From assembly GCA_024235635.1 (NCBI GenBank), contig JACKMA010000003.1:124001-188000 (forward strand): a DNA stretch of 64,000 bases, given 5' to 3'. This document shows positions 8,601-15,669 of this stretch, one piece after another (positions within the stretch are counted from its first letter, which is position 1; the number at the start of each line of letters is the position of its first letter). The notes beneath the pieces are model-generated. The model saw only the letters and a program-made list of their open reading frames with translations, had not been told where the DNA came from and searched no databases. Position numbers and translations under genes: made by a program. Source of the DNA: Zoogloeaceae bacterium (lineage in GTDB: Bacteria > Pseudomonadota > Gammaproteobacteria > Burkholderiales > Rhodocyclaceae).

Positions 8601-11457
8601 ACTGGACTTCACACTCGGGGAACGTATCACTTGGCAAAACAGTTACGCCATCCCAGAAAGCGTGTTCCCCATCATCTATCAGCGGGTAACCGTGATCCTG
8701 CGCGATTGCTTTCCGGAAGAGCTGCCGCCGTTCCTCTTGAACCTGAAGCCAAGAACGCCAAAGCAATTTGGCCTTTACTCAGAAGGATTTCGGGAAGCGA
8801 CGGCCGAGGTCTTGCGCAGCTCGAACACGACGAGCGCGGACTCTGCCTTGAATGACGCCCGGTACGAAGTGATGCTTGGCTTGAGGGACTTTGTGATTGC
8901 GGGGGTTGAGAATCGCCACGAGCTCGTGCCGGAACTGCTGAAGTTGATCCCGATGTTCGCCGCCGTCGGCGCTCAAGAAGAAGCTGAGCAGATCTACCGT
9001 CACGTCCTCTCGGTTTCCATGGGCCCAACGTGGTACAAGGAGGATCAATTTGGCTTGCTCACCACCGGATTGCGCCACCTTCCGTTGACGGACGCCGCCA
9101 CGTTGTCGCTGCCCAAAGTGGCAGGATTCCTGGAGCGCGCCTCGGGAGAGCTTACCTTCCAGCGGTTTGCCCGGTATGCCAAGTCCGAACTCATCGGCGA
9201 GCTTTGTCGCCGCGATCTGCACGGTCTGGCGCGTCGATACTTTCAGCGGCAATCATGCGGCAGTCCAGACGAACTCTTGCAAGACGTGGGCCTGGGCGTG
9301 GCGGACAGGATCAGCCCGAGGATAGGCTCAAGGCATCCCGGTGGTGCCATTGAAGAGCAGCACTCCATCCTTTCCGTCGTGAATAATTCGCTTACTGCCG
9401 ATTGGCGGCTGCGATTCGCGTTGCTCCAGGTTTTCCTTTGCGGCGACAAGAGGCACCTGACGGACTACGCCGCCGCGTTCGCTAACGCGATCAAGCGGGA
9501 AGCCGACGGGGTGGTAAGTACCGCAATGCGTGAACGTCTTAACCTCATTTCCGCCACGGATGTCTCCCAAAGCGAGCGTCCCGAATTCCAAGCAGAGATA
9601 GATTCGATTCTGGGAGAAACAACGCGAAGCGAACCGCAAAGCAAGGAAGATCAAGGCCAGGAGCGGGTACCGGAAATCAGCAGCGAAGATCGTGAGGCAT
9701 TCGTCGTGCCAGGGCTTTTCGGGCGACAGTCAGCGACCCAGTCAGCCGAAGCCAAATTAGCAGCAGCCGAAGGGCGTCTCAAGAGAAGGAATTTCGTCGC
9801 CGCGCGCGAAGAAGCGGTGGCTGTACTTGCAGAATTGCAGCACGGCGATTGGTCAATTTGGGGAAATCTGTCGGCATCCGCTACGCGCGCCGAAGAGATT
9901 CTGCATGCGGGAAACGCGAGCGAAGCCGATCTCGTTAAGTGCTACGGCGTGCTAATCGAAAACGAACGCCATGCTGACAGATGGCAGATCGCAGACCACT
10001 TGCTCCAAAAAATCGGGAGAATCTTGTCATCCGCGAATGCCGCGTCTTTCTGGAATCATGCGTTACAGCACGTCGGCCTAATGGTCGGCGGCTCCGAACA
10101 CGAAACCAAGCTGTTTGAATTCCTGTCCGACGCAAATGAACAGGATGCAGACACCGCCCTATTCGAATTGCTCTTGTGGACGCTAGACCACCCCCAATGG
10201 CTTCGACGGGAACGCGCCGCCGCCGCGACACTGTGGATCATTGAGGAAAAGGACGATTTCTTCGCTCTGGCCGCAAAAGAGGCGTTTTCCATGACGCCTG
10301 GATACCGAGGGGATGTGATCGCAGGGGCAATCGATACGATGTCCAAACGAAACCCCAAAGAGATCTGGACGCGCCTGTCAAACGCCATCGACGTAATGGA
10401 CGCAGCCTCCAATTGCAAACACGTTGGACGCCTTTCTATCTTGTCCAGGCTTGCCATGCGTGCTGCAGGAAGCGACGAAAGCGCAAGGCGGGTTGCGGAG
10501 TCAATCAAGGGGGCGCTTAGGCCGGGCGCCGTGGATCTGGGTGGGACGGGGCAGCCTCTCCACATTCCCGATTGGGCTGAGTGCGTTCGGACCGAATTGG
10601 GCGAACTCGACAGCCTCGGCGTACTGACGAGCGAATCGCTCGCAAGGACCGAAGAACTCCTAGGCCAATTGTGCGCGCCGCAATCAATCTACGATATATG
10701 GGAATTGGAAAACGACGTATCTAAGTCATTCCGCGAACCGAGCCGAAGGGCGCTCAGCCGGTGGTCAAGACTTGTACGCCACGCGCTTGCCTGCGCTCTA
10801 CTGCCGTATGCTTCCCAGCGCGACCTTGAGCACATTGGGGCCGCATTGAGGATCTATAATCCGGGTGCTCCTGAACGGAAAATGGATGCCGGATTTGCTT
10901 CTCTTGGAGAGCGGATTCTGGCTGCAATCAATGGTGGAGGGAATCGAAGCGACCTAATTGGCAATGCTGATTACTACTTCCTGAGCTACTGTGAGTTCGT
11001 CGCAGACGCGACTGGCGACAATTCCGCACTGGTCGAAGTATTCGCCACGATTATCGTGCATCCATCCGAAAGGAGGCGCGCTTATTCGGCAAGCGCCAAC
11101 GCGACCTTCCACGCAACGGACTATCCCGACTTCGGCAAGCTTGGCGATGTCGTAGGCCCGACCTGTTTGAGGCCGATCCCGATGCAAGCCTTATTCGGCA
11201 CCTATTCTCCCGGCTTCCCTTCGCCGTCCTTCATGAGCATCATCGGCGCGACTGGCAGCGATATCATTCAGAAGGTTTGGCGGCAAGGGCGTTCGTTTGA
11301 GGTCCACAATACAGGCAAGCCTGAAAACGAAGGATGCATGCTTGGGGTCCGTAAAGCCGCTGTCAAACTTCCGGCAGGAAGCGCCCTAGTTTGGACTGTG
11401 AAGGTAAATGACCAGCCCGCCTTAGTGATCGACAACAATTTGAACAAGCTAAACTAG
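5671..11457 (+). CDS. avs1B: Avs1B-like trypsin-like protease fused to STAND NTPase and long repeat sensor
   Basis: A 1928-residue protein. Residues 1 to about 190 form a trypsin-like domain with the complete triad visible: H35 (LLTARHC), D72 (EELDACLL) and S150 (YEGLSGAP). An NTPase domain follows with Walker A GAHGIGKTT (K239) and Walker B FIDGLNE (D334). Residues from about 560 to the end are helical, TPR-like in feel, and would be the sensor. Known biology: AVAST proteins are STAND NTPases that recognise conserved phage proteins and then switch on a fused effector; large terminase is the ligand reported for Avs1-3. By analogy, this protein would proteolyse targets after sensing a phage. 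Start at 5671 follows the upstream stop by 5 bases. AT-richer composition than the surrounding genome. Confidence 0.75.
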   Translation: MIDIQIKSAICQTTCGKTFGTAFLVADSILLTARHCVLEAIDADAEISVAFTRLSGKLELTAKILAINEELDACLLSVSEKTGIRALSLFSDFPREGSEWQSYGFPLHKGSVGYRASGEIVQVLDVPTLKMDLDLSVSASIQLTSYEGLSGAPVVADGVCAGVLRVRMDGGVGAISTKALAGFLAENGISTTDPERALVPEPSNGAIAVRRQFQAEFEELVSGSPGQYIFLEGAHGIGKTTFCHRFKARSDRFLTLGTYSFGGRSERGPAPVVLAQPEYFFDWLSMSISSAVSGRPSRLEEKRYSHLVGEADRLLKAFSDHCKKHGKQGVIFIDGLNEGHLSDREAVAKLIGLLPRSLPADLTVVFTAPNLNQLSGALTGYVRQEKIVQLPRLTDGECASYCAKGLKEERRTPALISTICQRAKGHPLYLRYLIEFANESEDQELPDFPVLQGTIEEYYESLWGSLLQDADALNLLGLVSRLRWGMPITELVTALTPPEHAVFVSTMSRIRHLLAAPESTEIYHSSFSEFIRAKTSALDRSIHERIGRYCSQNMGTRYCALNVVFHLLRSAESLKSEAVALCSQGWIDNCVEIGVDPDTLMLDLKDCLTAAITLSDASNVFRLLLLQQRVGFRYNTLFAKSAFLVADAMIALERPQDAIRHAIRFNKPIVSLEAGLHLSYRLIESGCQDEVFELLGTLNQAFNEYRYASTEGQTLDEFTTQTRLELLMQIHANWSDRVCRGKQFAAILRYAAGEIEAVLAENEEMKDFYISTLRSVPVGAYLYHAGVYTSVGALRSLDPALVASPREHLTLLALALLDYREYVEKFGMRERKTPLSDLFKDFSKLLDEIEPEVGYHEETLGVLIELGAPSDVVLSLSERVSIEQVTESPFVKGNGVDVDFNAIHQTLNLWAIKGYLDTDTDVPLVRAFGDGGWIDCLSQLVCTVAICEGKARRAFADADESLSGEILAVLKSHVIKQLDFTLGERITWQNSYAIPESVFPIIYQRVTVILRDCFPEELPPFLLNLKPRTPKQFGLYSEGFREATAEVLRSSNTTSADSALNDARYEVMLGLRDFVIAGVENRHELVPELLKLIPMFAAVGAQEEAEQIYRHVLSVSMGPTWYKEDQFGLLTTGLRHLPLTDAATLSLPKVAGFLERASGELTFQRFARYAKSELIGELCRRDLHGLARRYFQRQSCGSPDELLQDVGLGVADRISPRIGSRHPGGAIEEQHSILSVVNNSLTADWRLRFALLQVFLCGDKRHLTDYAAAFANAIKREADGVVSTAMRERLNLISATDVSQSERPEFQAEIDSILGETTRSEPQSKEDQGQERVPEISSEDREAFVVPGLFGRQSATQSAEAKLAAAEGRLKRRNFVAAREEAVAVLAELQHGDWSIWGNLSASATRAEEILHAGNASEADLVKCYGVLIENERHADRWQIADHLLQKIGRILSSANAASFWNHALQHVGLMVGGSEHETKLFEFLSDANEQDADTALFELLLWTLDHPQWLRRERAAAATLWIIEEKDDFFALAAKEAFSMTPGYRGDVIAGAIDTMSKRNPKEIWTRLSNAIDVMDAASNCKHVGRLSILSRLAMRAAGSDESARRVAESIKGALRPGAVDLGGTGQPLHIPDWAECVRTELGELDSLGVLTSESLARTEELLGQLCAPQSIYDIWELENDVSKSFREPSRRALSRWSRLVRHALACALLPYASQRDLEHIGAALRIYNPGAPERKMDAGFASLGERILAAINGGGNRSDLIGNADYYFLSYCEFVADATGDNSALVEVFATIIVHPSERRRAYSASANATFHATDYPDFGKLGDVVGPTCLRPIPMQALFGTYSPGFPSPSFMSIIGATGSDIIQKVWRQGRSFEVHNTGKPENEGCMLGVRKAAVKLPAGSALVWTVKVNDQPALVIDNNLNKLN

Positions 11458-11461
11458 CGCA

Positions 11462-11737
11462 ATGATAAAGCCAATGAAAACCCCGCAAACGCGTGCTGAA
11501 TTCGAGCGGCGGCTGCATCTGTTACGAGAGCAGCTTCGCCAAGGGAAGATGTTTTATTCATCGAGCGTCGTTCGTAGCATCGACGGTCTTCAGCGCGTTC
11601 GGATGCTACCGAACGGACGGATTGACTTCCTTTCCGTTGATGAATCGACCCGTTTGCAAGCGAACATGATGGTTCAGTTCCAAGAACAATTCTCTGATCT
11701 GGCGAATGATGCCGATACATCGCAAACCGAAGAATAG
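11462..11737 (+). CDS. avs1C: small third gene of the Avs1 module (Avs1C position)
   Basis: A 91-residue charged protein with no motif I can name. It begins four bases after the protease-STAND stop and shares the same AT-richer composition, so it belongs to the same operon. Residues 1-30 are predicted helical (EFERRLHLLREQLRQG), and the C-terminus is acidic. Published type I AVAST operons end with a small gene of unknown function in this position. The assignment therefore rests on position and size, not on sequence signatures. Confidence 0.55.
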   Translation: MIKPMKTPQTRAEFERRLHLLREQLRQGKMFYSSSVVRSIDGLQRVRMLPNGRIDFLSVDESTRLQANMMVQFQEQFSDLANDADTSQTEE

Positions 11738-12497
11738 TGTGGCAGTCACTTTGTAATGCCAAATGGTTTCTCTCCGTGGCACTTTCTTCAACATCCGTTT
11801 TCGATTTGGAGAGCCGTCAACGATCCCGCCTGAAGCATTTGCTCGACGAGAGGTTTGACGGACTCCAGTCAATAAGTTAAGAGGGTGACAGCCCTTATAC
11901 GCTGGTACCCCTCAGCCTCTCAGTAAGGCGATAAGAGAGTAGTTGTCCAAAAAGCGAACTTCAGCTTAGGGGCATTTCCTGCCCGACAGAAGATCGTTTG
12001 ATCTGGTCGCTTTCGCTACACAACTGCTGAGCAAACAGAAATATTTACTTCGCATTTTGAATAGCTGCTTTCGTTTTTCCACGCTTGCTGTGATTGGCAG
12101 CCTTCATTTTTTCAACGGTCGGCTCAGGGTCGATTGCGGCGGTTCAGGAACCATTGGTTGAGCGGCAGCTCCGGCCGAGGCCCTGACCCCTGACCTCTGT
12201 TCGCGGTCGGCTGCTCCACCCCTGTTTCTGCCCGTGGCGCCCGCGAGACTCCCCCGGCAACCTGGGGTCGAATCGTTTCAACGGCGACAGTTGGCATTCG
12301 GCAAGGGAATCTTCAGTATCGGCTTCCCGGCTGCGCGAGCCTCGTCGAGGGCAAACTCCAGCGTCTGCGGCCGCCGGCGGCTGCGGCATACTACTGTTGG
12401 AACCAGGCGCGCCGAACCCGATCGAGCGCAGGCCGTCGCTGCCCGATGGCCGTCGAGTGGCGAGGCGCACAAGGTTCCGCAACGGGAGGAAAGTCCG
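11738..12497. other. gene-free stretch; right edge of the island
   Basis: About 0.76 kb without a credible gene. It contains the right inverted-repeat copy (11965-12004), then AT-rich sequence to about 12120, where GC-rich chromosomal composition resumes. On the minus strand 12045-12147 there is a short open frame ending KAAIQNAK that looks protein-like and could be the tail of a degraded gene. The last bases hold a good ribosome binding site (GGGAGGA, 12484-12490) for the GST-like gene. Confidence 0.6.
11965..12004 (-). repeat. right copy of 40-bp inverted repeat bracketing the island
   Basis: Read on the minus strand this copy matches 4093-4132 at 36 of 40 bases. The internal AGATC-AAAC-GATCT palindrome is conserved, and the second hairpin (GGGCA-GGAAA-TGCCC) is one pair longer than in the left copy. 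One of the four differences, next to that stem, turns the left copy's C into T and restores pairing, which hints that the fold is under selection. Confidence 0.75.
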
Positions 12498-13232
12498 ATG
12501 ATCGTCCTGCACCAGTTCGCACCCGCCTTCGGCCTGCCCAATGCCAGCCCATTCTGTATGAAGGTCGAGACCTGGCTGCGCATCGCCGGGCTGCCGTTCA
12601 CGCTGGACAACCGGGCGTCGCCGTTGAAGGCGCCGAAGGGGAAGCTGCCCTATATCGACGACGACGGCGAGGCGGTTGCCGATTCCGGGCTGATCATCGC
12701 TCATCTGGTGCGCCGGCACAGGGTCGATCCCGATGCCGCTCTCGACGCCGCCGAGCGGGCAGTGGCGACCGCGTTCACGCGTCTGCTCGAGGAGCATCTG
12801 TACTGGGCGGCGATCTACACCCGCTGGATCGACGACGCCGGCTGGCAACTGACGCGCGAGGCCTTTTTCGGCCGCATGCCGGCGCCGATGCGCCAGTTGG
12901 TGCCGGCGCTGGTGCGGCGGAACATGCGCCGCCAGTTGTGGGACCACGGCCTGGGGCGGCACAGTCGAGACGAGATCATGACGCTCGGCATCGCCGATCT
13001 CGACGCGGTGGCCGATTTTCTCGGCGACAAGCCGTTCCTGATGGGCGACCAGGCAACGACCGTCGATGCCACCGCCTACGCCTTCCTCGCGAACCTGCTG
13101 TGGGTGCCGCTCGATTCACCGCTGCGCGCGCACGGCCGCCGGCGGACGAACCTCGAGGCCTATTGTCAGCGCATGCGCGCGGCCTGGTTCGAGGCGGCCG
13201 ATCCGGCGGCGGAAGACGTCGCGCGGCCGTAG
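12498..13232 (+). CDS. glutathione S-transferase-like protein
   Basis: A 244-residue protein. The N-terminal thioredoxin-like half has NASPFCMKVETWLRIAG, then the cis-proline loop KGKLPYIDDDG and the glutathione gamma-glutamyl motif ADSGLI, which are usual for the metaxin/Tom37-related GST family in bacteria. The C-terminal half is all-helical with LTLGIADLDAVADFLGDKPFLMGD, matching the family signature before TVDATAYAFL. ATG at 12498 is preceded at good spacing by GGGAGGA. It is a single gene, convergent with the J-domain gene 12 bases away. Substrate is unknown. Confidence 0.85.
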   Translation: MIVLHQFAPAFGLPNASPFCMKVETWLRIAGLPFTLDNRASPLKAPKGKLPYIDDDGEAVADSGLIIAHLVRRHRVDPDAALDAAERAVATAFTRLLEEHLYWAAIYTRWIDDAGWQLTREAFFGRMPAPMRQLVPALVRRNMRRQLWDHGLGRHSRDEIMTLGIADLDAVADFLGDKPFLMGDQATTVDATAYAFLANLLWVPLDSPLRAHGRRRTNLEAYCQRMRAAWFEAADPAAEDVARP

Positions 13233-13244
13233 CGCGTCGCCGCT

Positions 13245-14534
13245 TCAGGCGGTTTCGGCCTGCGCCAGTTCGTCGAGCTGGCGCTGCAATTCGGCACACT
13301 CCAGCTCGAAGCCCCGGCGCGCTTCATCGAAGTAATCGCCCCATCCGCCGCGGTCGAGGGCGCGGCGATAGTCGGGCTCGATCTGCCGGGTCTGGATCGC
13401 CAGGATCAGGTCGGCGGCACGGGCCCGCAGGGCCGACAGCACGGCTTCGAGCGTGGCGCGGTCGTTGGTCGCGGCAGCGTCGGGCGCCTCGCCGGGCATG
13501 GCATCGATTTCCCGCAGCAACAGCCGCAGCGCGGCGACGTCGCGATCGCGGAAGGCCTTCTGCACGCGGACGAACCGTTCCTGTGCGGCCGCCTTGTCGG
13601 CCTCACCGACCCGATCCGGGTGGCAGCGCATCGCGGCGCTGCGATAGAGGCGCTTGAGCTCGTCGGCGGTCGATTCGTCGAGCTCGGGCGGCGCTTCGCC
13701 GCCGTCGACGGTGTCGCGATAGGATCGCTCGTCGTCGGCGGCGCTGCGGGCCGCGGCGATGTCATCGTCGTCCCGGCTGATCTCGGCGCGGCGGCGGGCG
13801 AGTTCGTGGCGCAGGCGCAGGCAGTCGGCGAAAGACTGGCCGAGGGCGCGGAACTGGGCGAGTTGGAAGGCCTCCAGGGTGCGTTGCATCTCGGCCTCGC
13901 GCTCGGCGAGCTCGACGATGCGGATCTCGACGCCCGCGATCTTGTGGCGCAGTTCGTCGCAGGCCGGATCGGCCATCGTGGCCGGCGCTTGCGTCGACCC
14001 GGCCAGCGGTGGCAGCGGAATCCCCGGTGCGACCTCCGCGACAGCGATCTCGGCTTCGGCTTCGGCTTCGGCTTCGGCTTCGGCTTCGGCTTCGGCTTCG
14101 GCTTCGGCTTCGGCTTCGGCTTCGGCTTCGGCTTCGGCTTCGGCTTCGGCTTCGGCTTCGGCTTCGGCTTCGGCTTCGGCTTCGGCTTCGGCTTCGGCTT
14201 CGGCAACAGGCTCGATCGGCCGAGCGAGGGTCGCGTCCGCCAGCGTCGATGCCAGCGCGCATGTCGTCACGATGGGGTCCGCGGCATCAGTGGGCGGCAT
14301 CTCGTGCACGGGCGCATCGGCGTCGGGCGGGGCCGCTTCGGGCACCGCCGTCTGTAGGCGGCGATCGCGCCCTCGTCCACGGCGCCGACCGAACAGTGCG
14401 GACAGCCGGGCGGCGCAGCGACCGATCCAGCCCCGGGGTTTGGCATCGAATTGCAGGTGCTCGTTCACGGTTTCGCGGACAACTTCGGGGTTTTCGACAA
14501 CACCGATTCTGCCTGATATGCTGCAGCGCAGCAA
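13245..14534 (-). CDS. J-domain protein with a long Glu-Ala repeat
   Basis: About 429 residues from a TTG at 14534; a GTG at 14468 is the other plausible start (407 residues). Order: short basic N-terminus, acidic linker, a run of about 25 Glu-Ala dipeptides, a coiled-coil segment rich in Glu/Arg, then a J-domain-like helix pair with the HPD motif (AAMRCHPDRVGEADK). The C-terminus is again helical. J-domains stimulate DnaK ATPase, so a co-chaperone role is inferred, with the client unknown. The Glu-Ala run is encoded by a perfect hexanucleotide repeat. The gene is divergent from the membrane hydrolase at 14648, with about 110 bases between. Confidence 0.7.
   Translation of the reverse strand: MLRCSISGRIGVVENPEVVRETVNEHLQFDAKPRGWIGRCAARLSALFGRRRGRGRDRRLQTAVPEAAPPDADAPVHEMPPTDAADPIVTTCALASTLADATLARPIEPVAEAEAEAEAEAEAEAEAEAEAEAEAEAEAEAEAEAEAEAEAEAEAEAEAEAEIAVAEVAPGIPLPPLAGSTQAPATMADPACDELRHKIAGVEIRIVELAEREAEMQRTLEAFQLAQFRALGQSFADCLRLRHELARRRAEISRDDDDIAAARSAADDERSYRDTVDGGEAPPELDESTADELKRLYRSAAMRCHPDRVGEADKAAAQERFVRVQKAFRDRDVAALRLLLREIDAMPGEAPDAAATNDRATLEAVLSALRARAADLILAIQTRQIEPDYRRALDRGGWGDYFDEARRGFELECAELQRQLDELAQAETA
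14051..14204 (-). repeat. perfect hexanucleotide tandem repeat (GAAGCC)n inside the J-domain gene
   Basis: Unit CGGCTT on the plus strand, GAAGCC on the coding strand, about 25.7 uninterrupted copies with no visible substitution. In frame it encodes alternating Glu and Ala. A six-base unit keeps frame, so copy-number change would alter only linker length. The lack of any synonymous change implies recent expansion by slippage. Confidence 0.95.
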
Positions 14535-14647
14535 TCCCTCATCGATGAACCGACTCCGATTCCGGCAGTCGCCCTTGCAGGACGGGTCTTGACGAGGCCG
14601 GCATCAGCGGGCGCTCCGAGGGCGTCCTCCGATATCATGGAACGACG

Positions 14648-15649
14648 ATGGATTCATTGAGCCAATTGGTCCTCGGGGCGGCAGTCGGCGGCGCCGTGGC
14701 CGGGCGCCGCTTCGGCCGCAAGGCGCTGGTGTGGGGCGCGCTGTGCGGCACCCTGCCCGACCTCGACGTGCTGGTGCCGCTCGGCGATCCGGTCAGCGAC
14801 TTCACCTACCATCGCAGCGCCAGCCATTCGCTGTTGATGCAGTTGCTGGCAACACCGTTGCTGACCTGGTCGATCACCCGCGTCCACCCGGACACCGCGC
14901 CCGGCTGGCCGCGCTGGGCGGCCCTGGTCTATCTGGCGCTGGCAACGCACGCGCTGCTCGATGCATTCACGGTCTACGGCACCCAGTTGTTGTGGCCGCT
15001 GGATCCGACGCCTTTCGGCCTCGGCTCGATCTTCATCATCGATCCGCTCTACACCGTGCCGCTCACCGGCGCAGTGGTCGTCGCCGCCGTCGCGCGCGAC
15101 GGCGAGCGGATCCGGCGGGCGAGCCTGGTCGGCATCGTGCTGTCGTCCGCCTACCTGGCGTGGACAGTCGCCGCCCAGGTCCATGTCGGCCGGCTCGCAC
15201 GGGAGTCGCTGGCCGACGCGGCGATCGACGTCGAGCGGCTGCTGGTGACGCCGACTCCGTTCAACAGCGTGCTGTGGCGGGTGCTGGCAATCGGCCCGGA
15301 GAGCTATCACGAAGGCTTTCGCTCGCTGCTCGACGACGACGGCCCGATCGATTTCGACCGCCACCCGCGCCATCCCGAACTGCTGGCACCGATCGCCGAT
15401 GCGTGGCCGGTGGCACGGCTGATGTGGTTCACCCGCGGCTTCCATGCGGCGGCCGTCCGCAACCAGGACGTCGTCCTGACCGACCTGCGGATGGGACTGG
15501 AGCCGGACTACGTCTTCGCCTTCCGCGTCGGCGTGCTCGGCAACCCCCACGTCCATGCGGCCGAAGCCGTGCGACTGCCGGCGCGGCGCGACTTTGGCCG
15601 GGTGACACGGGTCTGGCGCCGCATCTTCGACGCGCGGGTGCGACCGTAG
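14648..15649 (+). CDS. membrane-bound metal-dependent hydrolase (YdjM/DUF457 family)
   Basis: A 333-residue inner-membrane protein. The N-terminus has the family pattern GTLPDLDVLVP followed by YHRSASHSLL, with Asp and His metal-ligand candidates, and THALLDAFT further on. Four or five hydrophobic segments fill residues 70 to 180; the rest is soluble. This matches the LexA-binding inner membrane-associated hydrolase family (PF04307), in which the reaction is poorly defined. It stands alone, divergent from the J-domain gene and convergent with the TIR-STAND gene 20 bases downstream. Confidence 0.85.
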   Translation: MDSLSQLVLGAAVGGAVAGRRFGRKALVWGALCGTLPDLDVLVPLGDPVSDFTYHRSASHSLLMQLLATPLLTWSITRVHPDTAPGWPRWAALVYLALATHALLDAFTVYGTQLLWPLDPTPFGLGSIFIIDPLYTVPLTGAVVVAAVARDGERIRRASLVGIVLSSAYLAWTVAAQVHVGRLARESLADAAIDVERLLVTPTPFNSVLWRVLAIGPESYHEGFRSLLDDDGPIDFDRHPRHPELLAPIADAWPVARLMWFTRGFHAAAVRNQDVVLTDLRMGLEPDYVFAFRVGVLGNPHVHAAEAVRLPARRDFGRVTRVWRRIFDARVRP

Positions 15650-15669
15650 CCCGGCTGCCGGCGGCGACT

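Noticed and set aside
11905..11911. TACCCCT heptamer as a NarL site
   Set aside because: A single heptamer with no inverted partner, and not before a denitrification gene.
13620..14592. Long plus-strand open frames rich in Ala-Ser and Gly-Phe across the hexanucleotide repeat
   Set aside because: They are low-complexity readings of the repeat opposite the J-domain gene, which has a real domain and continues on both sides.
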